A stretch of DNA of 64,000 nucleotides. It comes from Oscheius dolichura. Taxonomy: Eukaryota; Nematoda; Chromadorea; Rhabditida; Rhabditidae. Each line of letters opens with the position of its first letter. The stretch's first letter is position 1. The stretch lies in assembly GCA_932521035.1 (NCBI GenBank), contig OW051497.1:8556001-8620000 (forward strand), read 5' to 3'. The translations under genes and the position numbers were made by a program. This document shows, piece after piece, positions 49,870 to 61,756 of the stretch. A model generated the notes under the pieces. It was not told where the DNA came from, made no database searches, and saw only the letters and a program-made list of their open reading frames with translations.

Positions 49870-50240
49870 TTAATCAACTATTTGAATCAATAGGTGTTTA
49901 TAGTTTTATGGAATAAAGATTGAATTGGAATCCTAGAAATCGGCAGCCAGTTGTCCCCAAAACATGTGCAAATATGTGTAGAAGAGGAGAAAATGAGAAT
50001 GCGATAAGTTACCTGATCGGCTAGCTGAGGTTTGAAAATGGCACATCGATCGGGCCATTGGAAGCAAGGCAAGTGCAGAGGGGCCCTGATCGGGTGTTGC
50101 GGGAGACCTGCGGTACACGAACACATGCCGTTGTTGGGGCGGTCTCACTTCTGTGATAAGTCTCCACAAGGATGGCTAGCTCGTTCTTCTTCGGGGTCAA
50201 TAAACAAATGAGGTGACCCCTCTAGTATGTCTTTTGACTT
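49870..50240 (-). repeat. Cluster block, copy between members 2 and 3
   Basis: Partner of 46310-46720, sharing long near-identical runs such as GGGGCCCTGATCGGGTGTTG. It lies about 1.1 kb upstream of member 2 and 300 bp past the stop of member 3. Confidence 0.85.
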
Positions 50241-50534
50241 TCACCGCTTCTCCTTCCGATCTTTATCTGCCTACAGATGAGTTCACAGGAGGGAGTTAGC
50301 GGAACTCCCTCTTCGGTTCACCGCTCAAAATTATCTGTCGCCTTTCCCCGTTCCCGCTCTGATGGCTTATCCTTTCCCGCTCGTGATCATAAACAAAGTG
50401 AACACAAAAATGTTTATTTAACACATGGATTTTAGTAATTGGCAAAGGACACGCGGCAAGAGGTAAACGGCAACACGTATGGCTTGTAGACAATGCAAAA
50501 GAGGGTCAAATTCACTTATAAAAGAAGAACAATT

Positions 50535-52498
50535 CTATTGTGGGGGAAGGAACAGGCTCTCGACGTTATTCTTCATTACAGCCAAAATATTCATCTTGGC
50601 TTCGATCTCCAGCACGGCGGTTTTCTCCGCGAGCATCCTTTTCTGCTTTAAAACTTCGTCTTCGACAGTTTTTTGATATTCTTGAAAGGCCTCCGCCTGC
50701 TTGTCCCGCAGCTCCCGGCACTCGTTCGTGATCTTCTTCAACTGCTCCCCGTGGTTCTTCATGAGAGCCTCCTTTTCCTCTACAGCATTGGCTCTCTCCC
50801 GCGCCTCCTTGTCTCGTTCCTTTTCCAATGCCTTTATCCTCGCCATAGCTGCTTCCAACTTAGTTTTATTCTGGAAATTTTATTTTACAAACAGACAATG
50901 AATTAAATACGATGGACTTGGGAATAGGTAGGAAGAATCGTGCGCCAACTGCAAGATTTGAAGGTCACCCATTATCGAGTGTTGTGGAACCGTGCTCACC
51001 AATTAGACTAATTTTTTAGCAGATCTTTTAAAGGGAGCTACCGGCAGTAGAAAATACGGTCGAAAATGTCTATTATCTTTTTTCGCGGGCAGCATTTATT
51101 GTTAGCATCCTTTTTCTGAAAAAAATCGTTTCACCGACAAATTTATTTATTTCTAGCGGTTCTTTTGCAGTATCACTGAACATGTGACATGCCCTACAAG
51201 AAGTAAAAAACAAATTTTGTATTGTATTGCTTTCGATTGTTGTTTTATCATTTCTATTTTGTTCTCTATTATTTCTAATTGATAATACATTATTTTTAGA
51301 TAGATAGAAAGAGAATAAGCGGATTGAGCAGCAAGAGCTCTCCGCAGGACATTAGACGAAACTTCTAGTAAGTTTATTTTCAATGGTTATCCTTTTGTTT
51401 AGATCTTGTACGTATTGTTATAAAGCTGTTTTACAGCTTCTGTTGTGTTTTTATATGTCGAATTACCCCAAATAGAGGTCCGCGCAAATTTTTTTTGCGT
51501 TCAGAACTTGTAATTATTTTGCTATTTTTGCTTTCCTTGATGTTTTCTAATATTTCTTTTTTAGGATAAGCGTATCCTCGACTCGGAGAACGATGTGGAT
51601 TATTTTTGAGGTCAGTTTATTTGTTGAAAATTATTATTTTGTTGTGTTGTTTTCAGAATTGAACGAAGAAGGAAAGGAGGCTACAGCTTGCCCAAGAAAC
51701 GCCTGCTACGCTTCTGTGATATCTGATGTGATGTTTTTAATAAATATAGCACAAAAAATTATTGTAAAATAAGAAAGTAGATTCAAAAACGGATTAAATA
51801 GAAGAAATCCCAGGCTATGTAATGCGCCGCCGCCGCACCCGTAAAATGTCGGCAGGCGTACTGTAGGCGCGAAATCTACTGCCGGTAGCTCCCTTTAACA
51901 CAAGAAGCTTCTACAGCAATACCCCTAGCGCGAAACAAAAAAACGTGCCGTTCTCGTTGCATCTTTCATCTTTTTTCTATGTTCAGTAGTCAGTTCACCA
52001 ACCTTCTGTCCGCTGTCGTTCTGCAGTTCTTCGGAGATCTGCTCAGTCTCCTTCAGTCCTTCACTTCTCTCGTTAACTTGCTTCTAAAATGGGGTACTTG
52101 TCATTTTCCCTGTATCTATTACCTTTAATTCATCTCGTTCTTTAGTGATTTTCTCCAATTTCGCGGCTGCAAGGAGGCCAAGTTTCTGAAATGTTCTACG
52201 TAAAGGTCTCAGTTTCTTGTTCTACTTGTCCACTTCCCTAAGTGATTAATTTAGCTTGACTCACCCTAGTCTTCTGCTCTGCTCGTTGAGCCTGCTTCTT
52301 CATCTGCGACCTGTGTGCAGCCTCATTCCTTCCCATCCGCATTGCCAGCCGGACGACTTCGACGCTTTGAATCGGTGTCGCCGTCGCTCTTCTCTAAAAA
52401 TAAGACGATTACTAAATTAAAATAAAGAAAATTACCTTCCGGGGTGGCTCTCCGGCTGCTCTAGATGCGTTGCTGGCGGATGCACGACGTCGGTCCAT
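50535..52498 (-). CDS. Short coiled-coil paralogue (cluster member 3)
   Basis: Unrecognised. Five exons (52498-52436, 52393-52265, 52185-52123, 52083-52003 and 50870-50535) close in frame for 223 residues. It is a shortened relative of the 40406-44137 gene. Matching exon pieces include NEAAHRSQMKKQAQRAEQ versus NNAAHRSQMRLLEEQAQQ, EKITKERDELK versus QKITKERDELK, and TVEDEVLKQKRMLAEK versus AVEDEMEKQKKNFMEK. The endings LFLPPQ and VFPPPE also correspond. The N-terminal folded region and two coiled-coil exons of the longer gene are missing. The 1132-nt last intron is enlarged by a TTAA-flanked insertion. The start is the first ATG after a TTTTCTAG acceptor. Confidence 0.75.
51028..51898. mobile_element. 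TTAA-flanked inverted-repeat element, 871 bp, inside an intron
   Basis: TTAA at 51028-51031 is followed by AGGGAGCTACCGGCAGTAGA. The same 20 bases appear in reverse complement just before TTAA at 51895-51898. Perfect terminal repeats plus the TTAA duplication mark a DNA element inserted in the last intron of cluster member 3. Inside are exon-like pieces with GT-AG signals and an AATAAA (about 51740), but no frame survives splicing, so no transposase is encoded. It is unrelated in sequence to the 29229-29561 element beyond the TTAA-AGG start. Confidence 0.85.
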
Positions 52499-52689
52499 TT
52501 GAATAGAATAGCGACAGGATAGAGAATGCCCAACTTTCTAGAAAAGCCACTATCAGTTACTGGTAAAGAATAATATCTCAAGGAGAGTACGAGAAAAAAC
52601 AGGCGGGCTCCAAAGTCCATGGGCCTTCGGTCGCCCACTAGAACACGAAGGAACAGAAGGAAAAGGTGGGAAAACCTGTTTGGAGGTTT

Positions 52690-52795
52690 TGGGTAGAACA
52701 GCTACATATGCTCGATCGAACCACTGTCTGGAAGGCACAGTGCTGAGGGACTCTGATCCGAGGTTACGCAACGACAGTGCGCGAACAGATGATGA
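52690..52795 (-). repeat. Cluster block, copy upstream of member 3
   Basis: Diverged copy of the shared block, with CGATCGAACCACTG and TGAGGGACTCTGATC on the plus strand matching the cores at 46.5 and 50.0 kb. It lies about 200 bp upstream of the member 3 start, the position expected of a promoter. Confidence 0.6.
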
Positions 52796-52798
52796 TGT

Positions 52799-54143
52799 TG
52801 AGTCGGTGCAAGCAGCCTACCACTCCTTCTATTTTATAGGGATATTTTGAAGAAACTGCTTTTATTTGTAAGAAAATGTCTTCAGTCCTCAGTGGTTCAA
52901 GAGCAGTAGTCTTCAATAATCAGCGGCTGTTTCAACAGAATAGTTGCTAAATTAACTTGCACCCTTATCCGAGGAGTGGAGCTGCATGGATGTCGTCCAG
53001 TTGAATTCTATCTGCTGTTTTACACACCTGAAATATACAGAATGAGATGGACAACAAACTGGGGATTGTTTCTGATTCTTGCAACTGTCTCAGTAGCTAC
53101 CTCTGGCAGCTACAAACTTTACTATCACTTCCGAGTTCGACTCCCGCCGCTGGCAAAACATTTTTGCATTTATTTAACAGCTGATATGACATGTTTATGA
53201 AAAAAATCAAAACAAAACGAGTAAGAAAAGAGGAAAGTAGACGCCGCGCAACCGACATCGCATTGAGCCATATGTATCACAACGGGGAGGTCGAGTTCAA
53301 ATTTCGGAAGGGTGTAACCCCGTCAAATCGTTTCCGATCGAGATGATTTTTGCCTCACTGGATTTGTCTCATTGCGAGGAGTCGAATGGTACCAAAATCA
53401 GAGTTTTTGGAAGCGAAATTGACCTAGTCACCCAAGGTTTGGCGCCTTTTTTTCGGTTGTCAAAATTCACGATGACATGCAAATGAACTGAAAATTGGTG
53501 GATAACCATAAAACGAGGCGTAGAATATAACGGAAAAAGAATTGGAGCACGGGGATTTGTGGGAAAACCAGGGACAAGACTTATGTTACAACCTAATATT
53601 ACACTGCCACATACAGTGTTCGATTCCCGCCAACACAGTCACCCTAAGACGTTAGCCAGGCAATATTGTGGCAATTGTAGGGCAACTACAGTTGCCTCCT
53701 ACATACACAAGATGATTGGAAATCCTGAAGATCCTGTGCTGTTGGACGAGGGAATGGAGCGAGCACAGCTTTGTATACCAAATTGAAAAATAGAGAGCTC
53801 TTCTTCGTCAGCTCAGCGGCAGTTCCGTTCTTTCTATGATCCCTGACTTCTTCTAAGAAATATTCAGGAAGGCATCGATCTGTAGCCGCTGCTTTCTAAA
53901 GAATCTGATCCACAATCCGATGCTCGTAACTCCCACCGTGCCAGAGGGGATAGGACCGACGCAATTAAGGCTAACCGGGGTCGCCAGCCGGTCGGATTAA
54001 CGGAGCTCTCTCTGCTCTGCGTGTGTTGCCACCTGAAAGGTGACTTGTGATGACCGCAGTAATTGCTTGTCGAGACGTTTCCCCAGGGACTTACAAAAGC
54101 TTTAAGGTTTCGAATGGCATTCTTATGGAAATAAAGATTTTGA
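52799..54143. other. Intergenic stretch, no gene supported
   Basis: Two B-box-like GTTCGA sequences (near 53137 and 53619) are not accompanied by a foldable tRNA. No consistent exons are seen. Confidence 0.5.
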
Positions 54144-56456
54144 ATGGACATTAGATTAAAGCGACGGATCTTCTACATGAATTCACAAGAGGAAACGCGC
54201 ATATTTCCGTTTTCATGTCATATTATGCTTGCTTCTCCTGCCGAACTCCGTAAAACCTATGCTCAATTTTGGAAGGAGCAGGAGGTGTTTCCTATTTTCG
54301 TTATAATTAACTTGTTGAAAGTTCAGTGGTCACGCTACGTCTCTGGGAGTTTGCTTTCGGATCTACATGATGTTAGGCGGTGCAATGACATTCACTCGTG
54401 GATTGAACAGAATATTAAAACATGGAACATCGGGGAAATAGAGGATATCCTTCTCAAATTGCTGGAAGTCCCTAGATCATTTATAATAATGTGGGTTTCT
54501 TACAGATCCTACACGACATTTTGGAAGAGTCCTTTGAGAACATTTCTGAGGAATGGTCCGCCAAAATAGCAGCTGTAATACGTAGCGACATCCTCTAAAA
54601 CGGATGGCTTTTTCAGGTACAAGAGGTCCTACAACAATGTATCCACATTCTCCGACATCAGTGGAATAATCTAGCTTTTAACATTTGCGGAACCTCGGAG
54701 ACAAGAAATGACAATGTGTTCATTCACCCTGAGGGGATGTTGGCCTTTTGGCGGCTATCCTATGAGCGACGGTTGGTCTACTTCAACGTCATTCTATTTC
54801 TTTCAGAAATAAGTTGATCTTCTTACCTGGAATCCAAGTAGAGGTGATGCCGTTCCTCAACACTCTTTATGTTTGGAAAGAATACATTGAACAGATGGAC
54901 GCGGTGATATTGAAACTGCGACAATACGACATAGGTGAGGATATTCAAGGCGCTTTCCACGTTATAGGATACCTGTTCGAAGCCCAAATAGAGATAGAGG
55001 ACGATTCTTCTGGAGAATACGAAGAACGGCTGCCTGTTGCGCCTGTGATTAAAGTGCGGGAAAAGAAAGCCAAGAAGAAACCGGAAAGGAAAAATAGAAC
55101 CCAACTGGCGTACTTTACTAAAGAAATAATAGTTATTATCCCTTTTAGGAAAAATTTTGACGAGCTGGTGAAGCAGACAACTCAACATAAGAAACCTGTG
55201 GTACGAGAGTCGTTATCGTTTGTTCAAAATTTTCCAGAAAGCTCCTTCACGGTCCCCCGCTCGTTATCCAAAGTCTCTTCATACTGCAACAGGCAATAGT
55301 CCGAAGGTATACAAGAACAATGGATTACAAGGTATTAAAACCTTCTTCCACCACAGCGCCATTCAGAAACACCGAAAGAAAGCACAGGAGAACATTTGGT
55401 AGACTTCAACGAGGAAGCTTTCCTTGGGCCGGTATATCACATCACAGTTTTTGATGCCGGCAAGAAGCCAAAGCAATGTGGTGCTTGGTTAATGTACACA
55501 GGTAGATTAATAGCGAACTGAGGCAACAATTCCTAGAAACGGATCTGGTTGAAACACATCTGGAAGGAAAACACTTGAATATTACTCTAAAGGTGCCTGT
55601 AGAGAACGTCTTCATATCACCAAGCGAGCCTATTATCGCGTATTGCGAAGAAGGATCGAATGAATGGAAGAAAGGAGTCTTCACTACTCATACTCAATTT
55701 GATCAAAGTGGGCAATGAACAATAAAGCAACAATCTTTTTAGATTCTTTCGTTATGAGTACGCGGCTCTCCAAGTTGGGAAAGGTGGCACTCTTCCAAAC
55801 AACGGATTTCCACTATCCTTACCGGAAGTGGAGCATTGACTTTCGTGAAGATTCAATTCTTTACAAATTGCACTCCCATTCTGTTGAACTCAGCTTCATT
55901 ATAGAGGTTAACCACTGTTTAATAATATTCAGAATTTAGAACCATATTTTGTACTTGGAAACTCAAACTGGAGACGAATTCTCCAAGTTGCGGTGTCTTC
56001 ACCACAAGAAGATGTCCCTTCCGGAGATGGCTAAACAGGCTCGTCCCGGTATTCCCTTTAATTTCTACTGTTACCCAGTTAATCCGACATGGTGTCTACC
56101 TCTTCGCAAGTCCCGAAATACTCGCTAAACACAAGGACATTGCAAAGGTAATGAGCTCCTGGTAGGTGTAGTACAATACTTTTCAGTTGTTAGAGCTGGA
56201 ATTATACGTCTATCGGGTCATCTGTCTCGAACAGCTGAACTCCCAGTCCTGCCGATTAAATGGTTCAGTAGCTAAGGATGCAGCTCTTATAACTTACAAC
56301 AATTCCCAAGTAAACAACGAAGCCCACTACAAAAAGAGTTTCAGCTCCACTTCTCGAAGAAGTCCGGACCCGGGTTTTCTGTCTCTCTGCCTGTCCACCG
56401 TCCAAAACAAGAGAATCTGTCGTCTTCCTCCCTTGCCACCTTGTTCAGATGGCTAA
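54144..56456 (+). CDS. Unrecognised gene, possibly decaying (frame breaks)
   Basis: The first part closes well: 54144-54467, 54506-54574, 54617-54771, 54807-55109, 55149-55272, then 55357 onward. It encodes pieces such as AFWRLSYERR, NTLYVWKEYIEQMDAVIL, a basic KKAKKKPERKNR linker and VYHITVFDAGKKPKQCGAW. Around 55500 the frame must shift to reach ELRQQFLETDLVETHLEGKH, and no intron of normal length does this. A second ambiguity lies at 55930-56060. The end (GVYLFASPEILAKHKDIAKL to a TAA at 56456) again reads well. Either exons are mis-drawn, the sequence has an indel, or the gene is degenerating. No domain is recognised. An alternative start is ATG 54177. Confidence 0.5.
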
Positions 56457-57181
56457 TCCTAACCCGCCCTTTATCTCTAACAAAATGAAAACCATTTATT
56501 CGAGCAAGACGAACAAGAAATATCCAATAGTTAAACGTTGTTAGGGGCAAAAGGCACTATGCACGCTGACACGTTTGTGGGGGTTCGTTGTGCTGATGGG
56601 ATGTATAAATATAGCGAGTTAATTCACCGCCACTTTGGGAACAAGTGATAAACATCAGAACAAAATAAATGTGAGCGGAACGTTGATCTCAATGGAGTTC
56701 AAGAATAAATGGGTTACAACATTTCGAAGAGACATGCACTTTCCCGGGGAAAGTTTCCCCCATATGACGGGATCAATCGGCAATACGGAAACGGAATTTA
56801 ATCAGACATTTGAATGTGAACACAATCAGTTGTAGGGAAGTCAACTGGATATGGCAGCCAAAATTTGGTCTTGCGCAAGAAATGAATATGAGCATCATAA
56901 TAACTGGGTAAGCGGGCCAAGTAGGTTATAGAACCGAATCTATAATGGCAAGAACATTTTCAAATGATGAGAATAGTTCGTAAAGCAAGGTAATGAGGAT
57001 AACGGGCTTTGAACTTGGAATATATCAAGTGAAAGTGAAATAAGGAACAAGTAACTTGAGATACGACGCGGTCATGAGAAGCGAGCCTGGGATAAGGTGT
57101 AGTCAATAGAGATAAGGAATATTTGCAAGATTAACTCTAGCAGGAACAGAAGGATACATCAAATATGAAATTCTTACATGA
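56457..57181. other. Short convergent intergenic region
   Basis: It lies between the 3' ends of the plus-strand 54144-56456 gene and the minus-strand 57182-61756 gene. I see no further feature. Confidence 0.6.
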
Positions 57182-60100
57182 TTAGAACCAGGGCATCAAG
57201 TTCTCGTTATCCCTTTTATCTTCGGGGAGTATTTCATAAATACTTTTTCTTAACTCGAACGACAAGGCCATTATCTTTAAAGCTTCAGCTTTCGATAAGT
57301 TAAAGATGAATAAATGGAGGATTTCTTCCGTCATCTGACACATCAGCGAATAATTTACTTCCTGAAAACGATAAACTAATTCAGTATAACTAAATAAACT
57401 AACGTGCTCCAAAAGAATTTTGGCGATATTCTTACTATCCTTTCCGAGTCTTGAGTGGAAATAGTGAGAGATTTCCACTGGCGGCGGCAGAGGTACCAGT
57501 TCTTCCTCTAGTATTTCGGTCTCACCTGAAAGTCCATGGTATTCACTATGTGCTGGGAATGCTAACCTTTAAATTCTTTGTTCCATTTGGGCGGGTTTCG
57601 CTCGTATTGGATCCCGCAATCCTGACACTGAGGCCCGGCATATCGAATAAAATGCGGGCAGCAGTTGAGCTGAAAAAAGAGTATCAAAAGGAGATAGACT
57701 AAAACCTCACCCGCTGAAGTTTGTCCTTGAGCCATAGGTAGCCATGGAAAATTGAGCTGGGCAGCTCTACATATTTTTTGAAGTGCCCGTATTGCCCATA
57801 AACTGAAAATAACTCGATTTAAATTGAATACTGCATAAGGACAAACTTTGGAGCTCGAAAGCGGGCCTATCTCTTCTTTCATAGCCATCGAAGGCTCCGA
57901 AAATTTTTAAGAAGTTGGCCAACTTTTCATGAGGCACACAATGGACCAAATCCTGCATCAGGCGCTGGAGTGTCTCGCAGAAATCGGTTCCGCGGTACTG
58001 AGTCTTCATGATAGACTCGACCTTGCTTCTGTTGAGATGCAGACCTATTCTACATTTGAATCTCACGTTGACGTGGACTGCAATGAATATCTTCGAAACA
58101 AATATTTTAAAAAACATACATTTATCGATAGCGTGGCTGTTGATCCCTGTTGTAGTGAAGTGGGAAGGCTTGAAGATCTCACCAAGGGCTCTCAGATCCC
58201 CCAAAAGGGGCGGCTGCAGGGCCGCTTGAGGTGGCTCGTTGTTTCGGACCGTTTCGGCCAACATTGATTCAACAATCGCTGTGGGATCCTTCAGTTTTGA
58301 AGAGGGGCCGGTATCTGATGCTGTGTGAAGAGCTTTAGAAGATGTTGGCTCGTCTTCCTTCTTTATCTTTTTGGGAGGCTCGTCACCAGCAATTCTTCGA
58401 GACGAACGTCTTGGGATCACAGCAGGAGCACGGGACGTAGAAGGCGCAAGGATCAAAAGCATGTCTTTCTGAAAAGCTTAAAATGTTCAAATGGAAAGTT
58501 TGGCTCACTTCAACAGTTCTCTCCTCTGAAGTTTTCTGAGACTGATCGGCACCATTCTGTAAACGGCTTGAAGCACCAGTGGCGGACTGGGATCTCCTGA
58601 ACACTTTGAATTAAATTTAAAATGAATTCATACTTGGCAATTGGCTGGTTTGACGAAGCAGAATCCACTGTCGTCTCAGCTTTCTTCCTAGCAGTAGAAG
58701 CGTCAGATACAGCTCCGAGGCCCGAAGGAGCAGTCTTCTTTTGTTGTGTTGCCCCATACCCAATAGATTGTGCAGGGAGATTTCTTTTCGATGCATTTTC
58801 TTTCTAAGATGCAAAAATCAAAAAAATTAATTTAAAAGACTTACTATTCGCATCGTAACATATTCAGGCGAGGATATCCATTTGTTTGGGTTGGGTCTAT
58901 GCTAAAAATTAAATATTAATGAATGATTGCTAAGAATGATTACCGGGTTAATCTGGTTTGCGCTTGCTTTAGATGTGTTTAGCTCTTGAACTGTAATCTG
59001 GCAGCTGAAAGCTGTCAACGCGTCAGTCTCAGATCCAGAAGAGCTATTTGCCGGAGCAGAAGGAGTAGAAACTCCAGCATGAGCAGCTGATCGGGCCGTA
59101 GTTTCAGAAGGAATTCGAGCAACCGGTTTGACCATGACACTTGCAGACTGAACAGCCGACTGCGCAGCAGTAGGAGCTTGTTCAGACAAAAGAGCAGCAG
59201 TGAAACGACTAATGAACGCTGATTGGGCAGCAGATGCTGACGGTTCTTTTGCCCTCTTGGCTGGTTGGTATGTTGCCGTCCGAACAAGATGGAGCCGCTT
59301 TACCGGAAGAAGGGTTGCAGCCTGAAAACGGTACTTTATTAATTACTTATATAAACTGTGTACCTTTTGAGCAGGTTCATTGGAAAGCTTTTCTGAAGCT
59401 TTCGGTGTTAGTTTTACAGGAACGCAGGCTCTTTCAGGAACTTTGGCAGCAACAGTCGGGGGAGCTCTTCCTTGAACGTTCTGTGGAAGCACTGTAGGAG
59501 GCTTTTCTGGGACGCTTTCGGTGGCCTTCTGACTGGATTTCGTAGGAGAACCTGCGGCTCCTGCAACTCTTCCGACAATCTTGTAAGGGGTCTTCGGCAT
59601 TTGGGCAGCAGGTGGAGAGGCTTTCTTGGCAGCAGCTTCAGTCTCTTCGATTTTTGCTCTGGCTAGATTCAAATGGTCCATAACTTTGGCTGCTACTCCA
59701 GATTTTTTCTCCTTCTCTACCAAGTTCTTCTCCCTCTTCGCGGTGTGGGATGTACGGCTGGGGCCAGGCAAGTTTGAGTCAGCTTTCTGGCTTGGTTGTG
59801 ACTGGATCTGAGAAGTTGACGATCCATGGGAGATGATGATCGGGATTGGCTGGGTTCGCGGAGCAGAAGCCGAACTGGGACCAGCGCTCAGGCTTGACTG
59901 GAGCAGAATTCGATTGGTTGAAATTACATTGCGACTGATGATCGGGGCTGGCTGGATCCGCGGGGCAGAGACTGAGCTGAGACCGGTATTCTGGCCTGAT
60001 TGCAGAGAAGTCAGGGAGAACGTGCTTCCTGTAGCTTGGACTAGAAGTCTTGGAGCCGTGGAAGAGATGGGCCCAACGACGTTCTGCATTGGAGGTCGTG

Positions 60101-61756
60101 GTACAGACCTCGGCACAATAGGGGGTGTGTCAGCTTCTCCCTCCGATGAGGTATCCGTTGCATCTTCAAGCGGGGACCTCTGTGGCTGATTATTCTCTTC
60201 TTCCTCATCAAATGGATCTTGGCGGTTATTCTCAACGTTGAGAACTGAGCGCTGTTGAAGACTCGGTGGCCTTTGAACTGGAGGCGGTGGGATAGCAGCA
60301 CTTCGATACTCCGAAGGCATCTCATTCACACGCTTGTTGAGCCGTCTCACAGTTTCCTCGCTTGGAGTGTCCGTATCACCGGCTCTTGTCGATTCCGGCG
60401 CCGTTTGGAAGACGAAGTTAGCCGGTGGAGTATCGCTGAGGGTAATTTCTTCGGCATCCATCGTTCGCAAGGTTAACCGGTAGCGGAAGGGAACCATATT
60501 ACCCGCTTAAATATAAGTCTACTTTAAAAAGAAAGGTAAATGCCTACTGTGAAAGAGAGGAGGGCCAATATGCAATCCCATATGGTGAGCCATCTCATAT
60601 GAGTAGATCAGTCTGGTGTTGAAATAATCCAACCTCAAGACGTGTCGATCGGCGTAACCATCATACTGCAGCGTCACCTCGTTTGTCTAAAAATAAATAA
60701 AAAAGCGTAACATAACTGTACTCACGTTTTTGTCAATTGCACTAATAGTCATTGGGCATAAGACTCCATTGAATCCACCGTCATCATAAGCCAAACAGCA
60801 TTGTCCTACTTCGATTTTCCACTTTGTAGGCCTCCAAGACTCGTCTATCTGAAAATTCTTTGATTTAGAGCAAAGTTCGACTGTTCTTGTTTAAAAAATT
60901 AGGGTTCTGGCCTACTTCAATGACATTCCGGGCCAGTCAATTAAATTTTCAGCCGGCCGATAAAGTTTTTTTCAGTAATTTATCACATTTTCAATCGCTG
61001 TTTTGATTTCAAGTCGAAAACTTGGCCTTCTAAATTGTTAAAAGTAATTTCGACAACGATAATGAAAAATTCAAGTAGAGAAACCCATATGGCTGGCTAA
61101 ATTAGACAGTAACCGAAATAAAAGCAGAGCTTGTCAAAGAAAAACAAAGGCGTACCGTATAGAACTTCGCCGGGTCAGCAATTTTATCCGCATGTGCTTC
61201 CAGCTCTTTCCTGATCCACCTCTGCCAATTATACTTGAGAAATTGCACAGGTTCAGTCGCACCGCGGTAGGTACCTTCGGCCGCAGATTCTTCACTCTCT
61301 CTGAATAGAAAACAAAAATAAACTTAAAACGGAAGCTATGACTCACATTGGTTTTAGGTTGAGATCGTTGAATGGCACCCATCTAACGTCTGTTTTTGCA
61401 CAGCCAACCAACTTCACAAGTATCCATACGAACCTCACATCGACAACTTCCACAAGGGCAAAATCCTCCGCTGCAAAATTGTTTATTAGGGTGATAAGAG
61501 AACAGATTTACCCGATTTATCCTTGTACAGAAGGAGATCACCTGCACTGAACTTATTCTTGCCCACATTGACCACTTCTTGAAAGAAGGCATCGTAGGGA
61601 GCTAGCACTCCATTTTTAGTACGTATGTACGTCTCCCAATCCAGCGACTCCTAAAAGATTGAAACATTCTTTTTTTTTAATTCAAAACCCTACCTCAGAA
61701 GTACAACCGGTAGCCTTTTCCAGCTGCTTCGGTACATCTCCAAGGGCTCTCACCAT
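57182..61756 (-). CDS. Tudor-like domain protein with long disordered middle
   Basis: Seventeen exons close exactly in frame for 1219 residues: 61756-61694, 61650-61512, 61470-61347, 61300-61156, 60848-60726, 60686-60548, 60505-59364, 59321-58944, 58901-58845, 58803-58634, 58596-58509, 58468-58120, 58077-57832, 57802-57711, 57669-57567, 57525-57404 and 57361-57182. The N-terminal 245 residues look like two beta-barrel modules. The second (WKIEVGQCCLAYDDG, then TISAIDKN and VTLQYDGYADRHVL) has the pattern of Tudor/SMN-type domains. About residues 250-900 are Ser/Pro/Thr-rich and disordered, with basic patches (PRRSSRRIAGDEPPKKIKK). The C-terminal part is folded and includes CC-x-H-x8-C-x2-C at 1088-1103, a possible zinc site. 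Tudor domains bind methylated Lys or Arg, so chromatin or RNA-granule work is plausible, but no family is named. Confidence 0.8.

Noticed and set aside
51300-51760. Three exon-like pieces with GT-AG borders and AATAAA inside the intronic TTAA element, as a possible gene.
   Set aside because: Every way of joining them meets a stop at once (TAG at the first junction, TGA after the second), so no protein is encoded.
53100-53640. Two GTTCGA B-box-like sites that might mark tRNA genes.
   Set aside because: The T stems do not pair and no acceptor or anticodon stem can be formed upstream.
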